A stretch of DNA of 64,000 nucleotides from Methylobacterium fujisawaense (GCF_014138435.1 NZ_JACJIM010000008.1:62001-126000); one strand, 5' to 3'. Shown: positions 53,246 through 62,156, counted from the first letter of the stretch. Made by a program: numbers and translations. The notes: generated by a model not told the origin, from the sequence alone.

Positions 53246-54076
53246 TCAGTACGAGCCGAACTTGTAGTTCAGGCCGGCGCGGACGACGGCGAACTCGTCA
53301 TCGCGGCGGCCAATGGTGTTGTACGCCACCGGGAAGTTGTTGGCGGCGTTGATGACGAACGCGCCCTGGTTGCGGGTGTTGCGGTCGAGGTTGACGTACA
53401 GGCCTTCGACCTTGAGCGTCACGGCCGACGAGCGGAAGAAGTTCAGGAAGGAGTCGGTGGGCAGGGCGTACTCGATGCCGCCGCCGACGGCGTAGCCGGT
53501 GCGGAAGCTGTCATTGCCGGCGAAGCCGCCGAAGGAGCGGTCGGCGCTGCCCGAGCCGTAGGCGAAGCCGCCGGTGCCGTAGAACAGCACGCGATCGAAG
53601 GCGTAACCGATGCGGCCGCGGACGGTGCCGAAGAAGTCGAGGCTGGAGAGGCCGCGCGGGTCGGTGACGTAGTAGCCGGGAGCCAGCGGGCCGACGACGA
53701 AGGCGTTGTTCCGGTTACGGCCGAAGTCGAGGTACTGGGCGTCCGCCTCGATACCGACGACGATGCCGGAGCCGGGGGTGAACTGGAAGTTGTAGCCAAC
53801 CTGGCCACCGCCGGAGAAGCCTTCCTGGTTGCGCTGGTTGAAGAAGGCGGTGGTGCCGTTGCCGTACGGGAAGGGCACGGCGAAGCTGTTGGTGTTGTTG
53901 CTGCTGGCGTCGAAGGCGTAGCCGGCGTTGATACCGAAATAGGCGCCGGTCCAGGTGAAGACCGGGACGGGGGTGAAGACCGGCGGCGGGGCGGCGCGGC
54001 GCGGCAGGTCGGCGGCCGAGGCGGCGCCGGTCAGGAGGGCCGTGGCGGCGCTCGCGAGAAGAAGCTTCTTGATCAT
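53246..54076 (-). CDS. Outer-membrane beta-barrel protein (Omp25/31-like)
   Basis: The start at 54076 gives a signal peptide (MIKKLLLASAATALLTGAASAAD) and 276 residues. The mature part starts LPRRAAPPPVFTPVPVFTWTGAYFGINAGYAF, the N-terminal signature of alphaproteobacterial Omp25/Omp31-type proteins, followed by eight predicted strands with GQVGYNFQF, GTVRGRIGYAFDRVLFYGTGGFAYG, TGYAVGGGIEYAL and a C-terminal FGSY-type end (VVRAGLNYKFGSY). The last aromatic and the alternating pattern fit insertion into the outer membrane. A leader with terminator lies upstream. Confidence 0.9.
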   Translation of the reverse strand: MIKKLLLASAATALLTGAASAADLPRRAAPPPVFTPVPVFTWTGAYFGINAGYAFDASSNNTNSFAVPFPYGNGTTAFFNQRNQEGFSGGGQVGYNFQFTPGSGIVVGIEADAQYLDFGRNRNNAFVVGPLAPGYYVTDPRGLSSLDFFGTVRGRIGYAFDRVLFYGTGGFAYGSGSADRSFGGFAGNDSFRTGYAVGGGIEYALPTDSFLNFFRSSAVTLKVEGLYVNLDRNTRNQGAFVINAANNFPVAYNTIGRRDDEFAVVRAGLNYKFGSY

Positions 54077-54270
54077 CTGGTCCTCTGTCTCCCGTTGTGC
54101 GGGATGTGTGCGGGGCGGACAGAACGACAGGGCGCGCCAGGGCGATAGTGCGTCGCCGCAACAGCCCGGATACGGGCCCTCCCGCCAAGACAGCCAAGTG
54201 TGCTGGGGCACATCCCGATCGGGATTGGTCGAAGCGCTCTCGACCATGTGTATCGGAGTGTTTCCGAGAA

Positions 54271-54348
54271 CAAAAAGCCCCGCCGCGCGGTGCGGACGGG
54301 GCTGAAGTTCGTTCGTAAACGTTCCCAGGACCAACCAGGAAGCTTCGA
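54271..54348 (-). ncRNA. Candidate small RNA or attenuated leader ahead of the outer-membrane protein gene
   Basis: On the minus strand a stem (54276-54282 with 54297-54303, inner GC-rich loop) is followed directly by TTTTT, the only textbook intrinsic terminator I found in the window. It lies about 195 bases before the beta-barrel gene. A promoter-like pair sits upstream with 17-bp spacing. A transcript of about 78 nt ending at the terminator would be an independent sRNA; read-through would make it the leader of the barrel gene. Both fit. Confidence 0.5.
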
Positions 54349-54354
54349 CATTCA

Positions 54355-54383
54355 CTAGAGCCTACCGGCAGGCGGCCCGCAAG
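54355..54383 (-). promoter_or_regulatory. Candidate sigma-70-type promoter for the leader/sRNA
   Basis: On the minus strand CTTGCG (54383-54378) and CTCTAG (54360-54355) are separated by exactly 17 bp, close to the alphaproteobacterial CTTGAC/CTATAT-type elements. Transcription would start near 54348. No regulatory motif is obvious. Confidence 0.45.
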
Positions 54384-54913
54384 TCCGTCTGCGACCCGAA
54401 GAGCGGTTAACATTAATTTACGAACAGCCCAGATCGGTCCCCCGGATTGCCCGCTTGCGCGAGGCGGGAGATCTGCTCCGGTCCGGGAGCGTATCGGATC
54501 GTTGCCCGTCGGGTTCGCGCCGGCCCGGCCCTGATCTTCCGGCGTCCGACGGCGGATGCGCCCGCGCGAATAGGGGGCCCGGCCGGATCCGGATCTCGGG
54601 CGGACGACCGTGAGTCCGGCCGCGGCCCCATGGACCGATCGATCTCCCGGGGCGCCGCAGATCTCGCGCAAGACCCGGTGCCGGCTCCCGGTGCGGACCC
54701 GCTCCGCCCGGCCTGTGGGGAAGAACCTGCGGCCGCCGCACGGCCGAACGGCCGCGGCTTTCCCGGCGCATATCAGGCCCTATCTGCCCGGCCTCGTCAT
54801 CGGTGGAGAGTTCAGGAGACGCGCATGGGACCCGTCGCGCTGCCTTCGATGCCGGTCCTCCCGGCCCGTATCGGGATCGGGCATCTGTGCCCCACGCCCG
54901 CCGGGAGGCTTCG

Positions 54914-55009
54914 GTGACGGACACGCCGGCCCCCTACATCGCGGTCGCGTTCCTCTCGGCGCTGTTCCTGCTGGTGGCCGGGCTGCAGGCGGAGGGGCTC
55001 CTATGGTAG
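54914..55009 (+). CDS. 31-residue membrane microprotein
   Basis: A GTG at 54914 with a GGGAGG site starts a 31-residue protein (MTDTPAPYIAVAFLSALFLL ... EGLLW) that is one membrane helix plus a short tail. Its composition and ribosome-binding site make chance unlikely. It lies 95 bases before the DUF2721 gene and may share its transcript. Function unknown. Confidence 0.55.
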   Translation: MTDTPAPYIAVAFLSALFLLVAGLQAEGLLW

Positions 55010-55104
55010 GCTGCTCCGCCCGGGACCCGTGCGCACCCGCGCCTCCATCCGCACCGATGCCCGGCCGCGCCGGGACATGACATGTCCGCGAGCGTAGCGC
55101 GTCG

Positions 55105-55587
55105 ATGTTCGGCTTCTCCCTCAATGCGACCGAGCCTGACAGCGTCGCGCACATCATCCAGGTGGCGCTCGCGCCCGCCTTCCTGCTGTCGGCCCTGGCG
55201 ACGCTGCTCAACGTGTTCTCGACCCGACTCGGCCGGATCTCCGACAAGGTCGACAGCCTCTCGGCGGAGACCGCCCGGGCCACGGCCGCCGAGGCTGTCC
55301 GCCTCACCCGCCGTCTGACCTTCCTGCGGCGGCGCTCCTTCGTGCTGGACGTGGCGGTGGTCCTGGCCTCGCTCGGAGGCGGGCTGATCGGCCTGGCGGT
55401 GCTGACCCTGTTCGTCGGGGCCCTGCGCGACGCGGCGACCGCCTCCGTCCTGTTCGCCTGCTTCGGCGCGGCGCTGATCTGCACGGTGGCGGCGATCGCG
55501 GCGTTCATGACCGAGATCCTCATGGCCGGCCGCGGTGTGCGCGACGAGGTCGAGCACCGTCAGGATGCGGTCACGACGCCACGGTGA
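55105..55587 (+). CDS. DUF2721 integral membrane protein
   Basis: This 160-residue protein has three membrane helices (about 17-38, 80-102, 113-135) and a charged loop between helix 1 and 2 (NVFSTRLGRISDKVDSL ... RRLTFLRRRSFVLDVAV), the layout of the DUF2721 family. The opening SVAHIIQVALAPAFLLSA also fits. The family is widespread, and its function is unknown. Confidence 0.82.
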   Translation: MFGFSLNATEPDSVAHIIQVALAPAFLLSALATLLNVFSTRLGRISDKVDSLSAETARATAAEAVRLTRRLTFLRRRSFVLDVAVVLASLGGGLIGLAVLTLFVGALRDAATASVLFACFGAALICTVAAIAAFMTEILMAGRGVRDEVEHRQDAVTTPR

Positions 55588-55833
55588 TTCCGCATCCGAA
55601 TCACCCGGGCCGCGCCGGGGCCGGTCCAATCCTCGAATGCGCCCCGCAACGGTGCGCCAGCGGTGCCCCCGTGGCGCTTCGTGGCGCTTCGGGGCGTGCG
55701 GGGCGCCGTTCAGAGTGCAGAACGGTCGATCCGTGGTCGCGCGGACGGCCATGAACGATTGCGGCGTGCGGGAACCGGGCCTTAATCTTCCGACGGCCTG
55801 ATGCCGCCGTCGGCTTCGCCTGAGTGTTCCGTG

Positions 55834-56013
55834 ATGAGCTTCGCGATTATGATTGCTCTCGTTGCCGGAGCGCTCTGCCTCGGAGTCCTGTCCGCGCTCC
55901 TGCCGTTCGGGGGGCGGGAGGCTGAGGAACCGCAGGACCTGCTCCCGTACGAGGATGAGTTCTTCGATCTGGGCGGCCCGGTGATCGATCTCGAGGCGCG
56001 CCACACCCCCTGA
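55834..56013 (+). CDS. Small single-pass membrane protein
   Basis: I chose the ATG at 55834 (59 residues), although one at 55801 is in frame. The product is one N-terminal helix (FAIMIALVAGALCLGVLSALL) and an acidic tail (EPQDLLPYEDEFFDLGGPVIDL). Function unknown. Confidence 0.5.
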   Translation: MSFAIMIALVAGALCLGVLSALLPFGGREAEEPQDLLPYEDEFFDLGGPVIDLEARHTP

Positions 56014-56030
56014 CCCCGCCGGGAGGTGTC

Positions 56031-56288
56031 CTACGGGATGCCGGATCCCACCGTGCCGGGCGGCGGCGTCTGCCGGGCAGACCAGACGACCCGGCCTGCG
56101 GGGTCCCTCAGAGCCGCCGAGCCCGACCGGCCGGAGAGCAACTGCGTGAAGCGTGCCTTCGCGGTGGCGACCGCCGCTTCGTCGGTGGCGCCGGGAATCT
56201 GCTCGTCGTGGATAATGATGCCGCCGGCGCTCTCCCGGTGGACGATGCATTGCAGCCGGTAGGGCACCGGGGTCTCGATCGGGGCCAT
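56031..56288 (-). CDS. Small hypothetical protein
   Basis: The ATG at 56288 (AGGAGA site) gives 85 residues: PYRLQCIVHRESAGGIIIHDE, a helix (DEAAVATAKARFTQLL) and a strand (AALRDPAGRVVWSARQ). It looks like a small mixed alpha/beta domain resembling DUF6894-type folds. It is convergent with the preceding gene at 17 bases. Function unknown. Confidence 0.55.
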   Translation of the reverse strand: MAPIETPVPYRLQCIVHRESAGGIIIHDEQIPGATDEAAVATAKARFTQLLSGRSGSAALRDPAGRVVWSARQTPPPGTVGSGIP

Positions 56289-56599
56289 GGCGATCTCCTG
56301 GCCGGTCATGGGGGCGGCGCGCCGCCAGAGCCGGCGCGGCGACGCAGGATTCCGGACGGCGGCCCTTTGTCGGTCCGGATGGCGAGGACGCCGCAGGACA
56401 TCCAGCCGGCCTGGGATCGATGACTGGCTCACCTCCTTACCAGATTCCTTCGGCGCGGGCGGGGCTCCCCGCCGCGGTCTTCGCGCCCGCCCCGGCCGTC
56501 GCCGGGGCACCCCGGTGACACGTCTCAAGGCTCTCGAAGCGCGGTTCTCGCCCCTGCTCGCCCGCCGGGTCAGCGGCATCCCGGGCCGGCCATGGGGCC

Positions 56600-56953
56600 C
56601 TAGCCGCGCCGGCGCCCGATGACGCGTGGGCGGTGCGTCGGCCTGTCCGGCAGGCGGGATGGGCTCGATCCGCCCCGGTCGTCGGCCGACGTCCGGGGCG
56701 CGGGCAGCAACAGGGGCGGCGGTCGGGGGCGCTCGACGACGACCGCCTCAAGCAGGACCGGACGTATCGTCCGTGTGGGCCGCGTCACGGGCCCCGGCCG
56801 TGTCGCGAGGGTTCCGAGGGCCCAGAGCCCGAGGCAAAGCAGGCCGATGAGGATCCCGTCCCAGGACGGCTCGGTCCGGCACATCAGGATGCCGGTCCCG
56901 GTGAGGGACGCCCCGGCCGCGAGCAGGCGCGGTGTCGGATCGGCGGAGTTCAT
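56600..56953 (-). CDS. Small two-helix membrane protein with Arg/Pro-rich tail
   Basis: The start at 56953 has a GGAGG site. The 117-residue product has two hydrophobic stretches (about residues 9-26 and 31-50, GILIGLLCLGLWALGTLATR) and then an Arg/Pro-rich tail of low complexity. The membrane part is convincing; the tail end may be mis-extended. Function unknown. Confidence 0.5.
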   Translation of the reverse strand: MNSADPTPRLLAAGASLTGTGILMCRTEPSWDGILIGLLCLGLWALGTLATRPGPVTRPTRTIRPVLLEAVVVERPRPPPLLLPAPRTSADDRGGSSPSRLPDRPTHRPRVIGRRRG

Positions 56954-57161
56954 GCCGTACCCTCCGTGGCGTTCCCTGAAGACGCGTGAACGGCATCGCT
57001 ACACTTGTCGGCAACCCCCCTGTTCTCCCCGATGCACACAGCGGTCGCTGTGGTCGGTTCCGGCGAGCGCATCTCGATCCGCCAGCCCGGGATGGGATAT
57101 CGGCGCCGCACGTCCAGCCGCACGTCCAGCCGCCCGGCCCGTTGCTCGGCGCGGCGCGGAT

Positions 57162-57338
57162 TCAGACCTCCACCTCTTCGACATGGAGGCCTCCGGCCCG
57201 CAGGTGGCTCGGGATCCGGGTGCTGTCGCGGAAGCCGGCTGCGCGCGCCATCGCGTCGAGGGCTGCAAGGGGATCGAGCGCGGAGCCGATCCAGAGGATC
57301 GCCCCCGTCGCCGCCTGCATGATCCGGAACACCTTCAC
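57162..57338 (-). CDS. Small hypothetical protein
   Basis: A GTG at 57338 starts a 58-residue frame: MKVFRIMQAATGAILWIGS, then a helix (PLAALDAMARAAGF) and a C-terminal strand (LRAGGLHVEEVEV). Alternation of hydrophobics looks protein-like. The ribosome-binding site is weak. Confidence 0.4.
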   Translation of the reverse strand: MKVFRIMQAATGAILWIGSALDPLAALDAMARAAGFRDSTRIPSHLRAGGLHVEEVEV

Positions 57339-57509
57339 GCCACGCCCCAGGTCTCGACCTTCGGACAAGCTCGGGGGGCTGCCGGGTGTTCCCGGCGGAA
57401 ACGGCGCGGCCCGCAGCTCCCGCCGCCCTAAATGCCCGGAACGGCCTGCATCCGAACGGTTTGCGGCTCGGATCCGCTGCCCGGCGCCCCCGAGTCTTCC
57501 CCGAGGCCC

Positions 57510-58633
57510 ATGACCGCCTTCATTCGCTACGCGCCCGACCTGGAGGCTCCGCAGCCCGATGAGGCGGTGGTCCATGCGGGCATGGTCGAGCAACTCGCCA
57601 AGATCCAGGGCCCCACCCTGAAGGATGACGGCCACGCGGTGCGCGGGATTCATGCCAAGGCGCACGGCCTGCTGGTCGGCTCCCTGGAGGTGCTGCCCGG
57701 ACTGTCCCCCGCGTTCGCCCAGGGCGCCTTCGCGGCGCCGGGGCGCCACGATGTGGTTTTGCGCTTCTCGACCAATCCCGGCGACATCCTCGACGACAGC
57801 GTGTCGACACCCCGGGGCCTCGCCATCAGGAATCTCGGCGTTGCCGGCGAGCGCCACCGACACCCCGCAGGTGTTCAAGAAGGGCTTCTCGGCCCTGCTG
57901 CGCGGCGTCGAGGCGGTGCTTGAGGGACTCGGCACGAAGAGCCCGACAGTCATCGCCCTCGGCGGTCATCCCGAAACCCACATCCTGGGCGAGACCTTCT
58001 ACAGCCAGGCGCCCCTGCGCTGGGGCGATTACGTCGCGAAGGTCGCGGTGGCGCCGGTCTCGCCCGAACTGACCGCGCTCACGGGCGCCGCCCTGAACGT
58101 CAACGGCAAGCCGAACGGCCTGCGCGAGGCGGTCGCGGCCTTCTTCGCCGCGCAGGCGGGCGTCTGGGAAATCCGGGCTCAACTCCTCACCAATCGCGAG
58201 ACGATGCCGGTCGAGGGCGCTTCGGTCCCCTGGCCCGAGGCCGAGAGCCCCTATCGCCCTGTGGCGCGCATCACCGTGCCGCGTCAGGAGGCCTGGAGCG
58301 ACGCGAAGGCGCGGGCTCGCGATGACGGCCTCGTCCTCAGTCCTTGGCACGGCCTCGCCGCCCATCGTCCGCTCGGCGCCCTCATGCGCGCGCCGAGTGG
58401 TCTATCCCCGCTCGGCCGGCTTCCGGGCCGAGCACAACGGCTGCCCGATCCACGAGCCGGGCAGCGCGGCCGCATTCCGGGTCTGGATGCTTGCACGGGC
58501 ATGCCCGAGGTCCGCGGCCGATTCGCGCCGCTCCCGTCCGGGCGGGAACAGGGCGGGCCGGGGGCGGTTCTCGAAGGCAAGCCGGCATGGGCCGGCACGT
58601 CGAGAATCCGATCGGGATCCAGGAGAGCCATGA
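57510..58633 (+). pseudogene. Catalase-family (SrpA-like) gene broken by two frameshifts
   Basis: The first frame (from 57510) reads like the start of a catalase-family protein: RGIHAKAHGLLVGSLEV with the distal His and LRFSTNPGDILDDSVSTPRG. Near 57850 the reading shifts to the +1 frame (ATDTPQVFKKGFSALLRG, GETFYSQAPLRWGDYVAKVAV). At about 58387 a (CG)n run appears to have lost two bases, and the end (RRVVYPRSAGFRAEHNGCPIHEPGSAA in part) is in the third frame. The right-hand end is not sharply defined. As sequenced it makes no full-length enzyme. Sequencing error cannot be excluded. Confidence 0.8.
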
Positions 58634-58809
58634 CCAGCCGAACCGTTCAATCCGCCCTGCTCGCTCTCGCCCTCGTCGCCGGCAGCGCCGGGATGGCCGC
58701 CGCGCAGAGCACGCCCAACGGCAACACCTCGTCCCCCGGCGCCCCTGCGGGCGACAACAGCACCGGCAACGGTGCCACCGGCAGCGGCGCAGCCCCAAGC
58801 GGACGGTAA
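58630..58809 (+). CDS. Small exported Gly/Ser/Asn-rich protein
   Basis: The ATG at 58630 with an AGGAGA site starts a 59-residue protein: signal peptide (LLALALVAGSAGMAAAQ) and a mature part of only about 33 residues rich in Asn, Gly, Ser and Pro (STPNGNTSSPGAPAGDNSTG). Similar tiny exported proteins are frequent in this genus. Function unknown. Confidence 0.65.
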   Translation: MTSRTVQSALLALALVAGSAGMAAAQSTPNGNTSSPGAPAGDNSTGNGATGSGAAPSGR

Positions 58810-59015
58810 CGGGGCTCGACCATCAGGATCGCGGTCCGCGATCCTCACAACCGTGTCCCGTCCCGTCCCGCGGCCGACCGGCCTGCGGGACGTTCCACCT
58901 CCGGCACCGGATCCCGCAGGACAGGACGAGCCCGGAGCGCAGAGTCCGGTGTTTGGAACGGAGTGCCACTTTTCTAAGCAGCAGGAATCGCCATACTGGC
59001 GGCGGGGCCGATGCC

Positions 59016-60086
59016 ATGTGCGCGGTCCGGACCACAACACGGGCGATGCGACCAAAACCGATCCTGCTGCTCACGGGTGAGAGCCCCGGTCATCGTCAAG
59101 CCGACGATTGGCGCGACGCCGTCGCGCCGTTCTGGGACTTCACGATCCGCAAGGAAGATCTGTCCGATTTCCGCGGTCAGTCGCGGGTTCGGCACCTCGG
59201 CACCGCGATCGTCTGCAGCGCCCGCGCCTCCGGGCTCCGGTTCGTGCGCGAGCGTGGCCTAGTGGCCCGGATGGGCGTCGATCACATCGTCGCCCACATG
59301 CGTGTCTCCGGACAATCGAGGGTGGCGGTCAGCGGCAGGGAGCAGGATTGCGCGCCGGGGGACATCTGCCTGTTCGACCTGTCGCGGCCCCTCTCCGCCG
59401 CCTCCACGGATTACGAGGCGATCACGGTCGTCCTGCCGCGGCCGCTCTTCGGCGTCCGGCAAAGCGCGCTCGACACCCTGCACGGGGCGGTGATCCGGGG
59501 TGCGACGCCGTTCGGCCGGATGCTCACCGACCACTTGCGCTCCCTCAGCACGCACGCGACCGGGTTCTCGGAGCCGGAGGCCGCTGCGGCAGCTGAGGCC
59601 ACGGCGGCGCTGCTCGGTGTGGCGGCCTTGGGCCTGCCGCAGGAGGATGGGGGCGTCCAGCCACTCGAGCGGGCCCCCCTGCTCGTCGCCATCCGGCGCT
59701 TCATCGAGGCCGAGCTTGCGTCCACGGACCTGACCGCCGAGGCGATCGGGCAGCGGTTCGGCGTCTCGCGCAGCGCCCTGTACCGGCTGTTCGTCCCCCT
59801 CGGGGGCGTGTCCGGCTATATCCGGCAGCGCCGGCTCGCCCGCGCCTATCGGGACCTCGCCGCCGGCGACGGGCGCTTCGCCCGCATCTCCGATGTGGCG
59901 TATCGCTGGCGGTTCGAGAGCCCCGCACATTTCACCCAGGCCTTCCGCGCAGAGTTCGGCTGCGCCCCTCGGGATGTCCGCGCGCAGGTCGCGATCGAAC
60001 CCGGGAAATCGTCGGGCACAGAGCCGGCGGCCCCGTCGGAGACCTGGACCGACTTCTACGATTGGGTTCTCAAGCTGGCGGCCTGA
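59016..60086 (+). CDS. AraC-family transcription regulator
   Basis: The start is uncertain: ATG at 59016 or 59046. The roughly 350-residue protein has an AraC_binding_2-like N-terminal part (residues about 30-190, with RVAVSGREQDCAPGDICLFDLSRPL) and two HTH motifs at the C-terminus (LTAEAIGQRFGVSRSALYRLF, then ISDVAYRWRFESPAHFTQAFRAEFGCAPRDVR). The N-terminal form resembles the FeaR/PobR-like group that senses aromatic compounds. A target operon is not visible next to it. Confidence 0.85.
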   Translation: MCAVRTTTRAMRPKPILLLTGESPGHRQADDWRDAVAPFWDFTIRKEDLSDFRGQSRVRHLGTAIVCSARASGLRFVRERGLVARMGVDHIVAHMRVSGQSRVAVSGREQDCAPGDICLFDLSRPLSAASTDYEAITVVLPRPLFGVRQSALDTLHGAVIRGATPFGRMLTDHLRSLSTHATGFSEPEAAAAAEATAALLGVAALGLPQEDGGVQPLERAPLLVAIRRFIEAELASTDLTAEAIGQRFGVSRSALYRLFVPLGGVSGYIRQRRLARAYRDLAAGDGRFARISDVAYRWRFESPAHFTQAFRAEFGCAPRDVRAQVAIEPGKSSGTEPAAPSETWTDFYDWVLKLAA

Positions 60087-60615
60087 GCGGATTCGGGCTC
60101 CGAACCGCGTGCCCCGGCTCCGGCGGGCGCTCTGGAGCCGCGATGACCTCCGGGATTCGGCAGCGGCACCCGCGGGTGTCGATCCCGGCCTCTCAGGGCA
60201 CCTCCCGTGGCGCTGCCATCGGGCGATCCGCATGGAAGCAGCCGGGATCGCCTCCCCGGCGCTGCGGCTTCTGCCTTGCCCGATCCCGTCCGGTAGCCTG
60301 CCGCCGGCCCGGCGGCAGCGTCGTCCAGCCGATGGAGCCGCGCTGCGACGCACTGCCCGCCGGGACCTTCCGGTTCCTGCGGCAGGGGGGCGCCGGTCTG
60401 GTGCGGGGGATCGATCCTGGTTCGCTGAATGATGCGGCGTCGCCCCGATCGAGGCCGCCCGCGCCGGTGAGGCGGGCCGGGGCTTCGCCGTGGTCGCCGC
60501 GGCGGTGAAGGTGACCGCCGGACAGACCGCCCGGACGACGGACGAGATCGGCGGCCGGATCGCCGCGATCCGGGCGGCGACCGAACGGGCCGGGCCGGGG
60601 CGGCGGCGGTCTCGC
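60087..60615. other. Intergenic region carrying a chemoreceptor remnant
   Basis: No intact gene. The plus strand has a short decayed chemoreceptor piece (see 60436-60600). The rest is GC-rich and anonymous. Confidence 0.5.
60436..60600 (+). pseudogene. Remnant of a methyl-accepting chemotaxis protein
   Basis: One frame reads PIEAARAGEAGRGFAVVAAA, VKVTAGQTARTTDEIGG and RIAAIRAATERAG, the conserved signalling tip of chemoreceptors (normally IEAARAGEAGRGFAVVA followed by VKxLAxQTxxAxxEI). No upstream sensor or membrane part and no downstream end are present, so this is a fragment. Confidence 0.8.
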
Positions 60616-60759
60616 TCAGGCCGGGAGGATGTGCAGCATCCCGCCGACCATGCCGAGAGCCCCCATGCCGATCAGCCCGACGGTGATGTACAGCCGCATC
60701 CGGCTCGCGTCGGCGGCCGACGACGGGGGGATGTCTTCGGGCAGGTCGGACCAATCCAT
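60616..60759 (-). CDS. 47-residue membrane microprotein
   Basis: The frame from the ATG at 60759 encodes MDWSDLPEDIPPSSAADASR followed by a single membrane helix (LYITVGLIGMGALGMVGGML) and HILPA, ending in TGA at 60616. The acidic head plus clean helix argues for a real protein. The ribosome-binding site is weak. It lies antisense-adjacent to the chemoreceptor remnant. Confidence 0.55.
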   Translation of the reverse strand: MDWSDLPEDIPPSSAADASRMRLYITVGLIGMGALGMVGGMLHILPA

Positions 60760-61225
60760 CAGGTGAGCATAGCCGGTCGGGTGGGCGGGAGGCGCCGCCC
60801 TAGGCCGGCCCGATGACGGCTGGATGACGGGGCCGCCGCAGCGGCACAGGTCCCGGCCATGCTGCTGGCGCGATGCCGCCGCAATGCCGCCGCGGTGCGC
60901 CGCCGCGGTGCCGCGACGGCTTCACGAGCAGAACGTTCGCTGCCCGGGCGCGCAGGGGGACGGCGCCGCCGTCCTCGAATCCCGGCGTCTCCGGCAGGTC
61001 GACGGCCTTCATCAGGGCCCTGCGACCGGCTCCGCCTCGACCTGGGCCATCGCGGCCCCGCCCTTCGATCGCCGTCGCCGTGGCGGGGATATCGTTGCGC
61101 GCGCCGTGCTCCATGGGGCCGCCGCATTGCGCGGCCCGTCCGGTTGCCGCCCCCGCCTGTCGCGGCTGGGGCTCCGGCTTCAGGGGCGGGATCGTGGGCC
61201 GGATCCCGCCCCGACATGAGGCGAA
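60760..61225. other. Intergenic region, nothing convincing
   Basis: Both strands contain Arg/Gly/Pro-rich open frames, and a minus-strand one of 104 codons at 60800-61114 has no recognisable features. No repeat stands out. Confidence 0.45.
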
Positions 61226-61522
61226 TCAGCGACGGTCCGGGGCTCCGGCCGCGCCGCCGGCCTTGTCGCCGCCCGGCTGGAAGCCGGCCGCATTCGGCGG
61301 TCCCTTCATCCGGCCGTCCTGTTTCGGCATCTCCGAGCCCGGTGATCCGGTCGTCGTGCCGGTCGTCGTCCCCGTCGTCGCGCCCTTCCCCGTCTCGTCC
61401 TTGCCCGTATAGCCGGCCGCATTGGGCGAGCCCTGCATGCGGGGGCCGGTATTCTCCGCGGCCGTGGCGGCCGCGCCCGTCGCCAGGAGGCCCGCGACGG
61501 TCAGGCTGATCAACGTCTTCAT
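61226..61522 (-). CDS. Small exported protein with an internal repeat
   Basis: The start at 61522 gives a 98-residue protein: signal peptide (MKTLISLTVAGLLATGAAATAA), then two similar units, RMQGSPNAAGYTGKDETGKG and RMKGPPNAAGFQPGGDKAGG, separated by a Thr/Gly-rich linker (TTGTTTGTTTGS). The P-N-A-A-G-Y/F motif in each unit may be a binding element. Function unknown. Confidence 0.65.
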   Translation of the reverse strand: MKTLISLTVAGLLATGAAATAAENTGPRMQGSPNAAGYTGKDETGKGATTGTTTGTTTGSPGSEMPKQDGRMKGPPNAAGFQPGGDKAGGAAGAPDRR

Positions 61523-61849
61523 GTGTGAATCCTCGGAACGCTTCCCCAGGCTGCCTCTACCGGGCCTGTCGGGAGCAACGCGGCCGGACGGATCCCGTTC
61601 ACGTCCCCGGGATCGGGGTTGCGCGAGCGCCGGGCCTGCGGGGAAATACTTGCTGCGATGCAATATTTCCGCGTCCGAGAAGGCGCGGCGCGCGTTTCGC
61701 GGAGTGATGTATTGATTTATCTTCGGGCTTGAGCGGGTTCGAACAATTGCAATCCACGGCAGAATCTGATTGAATATTCGTATACGTCGCGTCCTATCGT
61801 GGTGACTGAATTCGCTTGTGGCCTCTCGGGCTGCGCGAGGAGGTCGAGC
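61523..61849. other. Divergent promoter region
   Basis: A 327-bp stretch between the exported repeat protein (reading left) and the 37-residue protein (reading right). The part 61660-61800 is AT-rich, with several Pribnow-like stretches. No further gene seen. Confidence 0.5.
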
Positions 61850-61963
61850 ATGTACGCTTTGGCCAAGACCAAAGAGAGAACCGACTGGGAGCTGGTCGTC
61901 GTCTTCGGTGGCTGGATCGTCTTCGAGATCGCGATCCTGACGTTGTGCTTGGTGTCGATGTAG
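61850..61963 (+). CDS. 37-residue membrane microprotein
   Basis: The ATG at 61850 has a strong GAGGAGG site. The product (MYALAKTKERTDWELVVVFG, then GWIVFEIAILTLCLVSM) is a charged head and one membrane helix. The site, the clean helix and the AT-rich upstream region support a real gene. Function unknown. Confidence 0.65.
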   Translation: MYALAKTKERTDWELVVVFGGWIVFEIAILTLCLVSM

Positions 61964-62156
61964 GCGCTCTCGGAAAGACATCCGTTCTGGCCCGTCCGGT
62001 GCCGTGCGGGCCGGCCGGACGCATGCGCCGGGCCACCAATGCTTGGAGATGCTCGGAGATGCTCGGAGGCGCTTGAGAGACATGCCCGTGCCGGGGCATG
62101 CTCTGCCGATCGCAGGACACGCCGACAGGATCGGCGCGACGGCAGGGGACGGGTGC

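Larger units (their letters stand above)
54077..54913. other. Leader and intergenic region upstream of the outer-membrane protein gene
   Basis: The 837-bp stretch has no supported gene. Near the minus-strand start lies a terminator-bearing transcript candidate (54271-54348) with its promoter (54355-54383). An AT-rich spot at 54405-54422 may be part of a promoter. The part beyond 54430 is GC-rich and anonymous. Confidence 0.55.

Noticed and set aside
60800..61114. 104-codon minus-strand frame in the 61-kb gap
   Set aside because: Arg/Gly-rich translation, no signal or domain, weak start.
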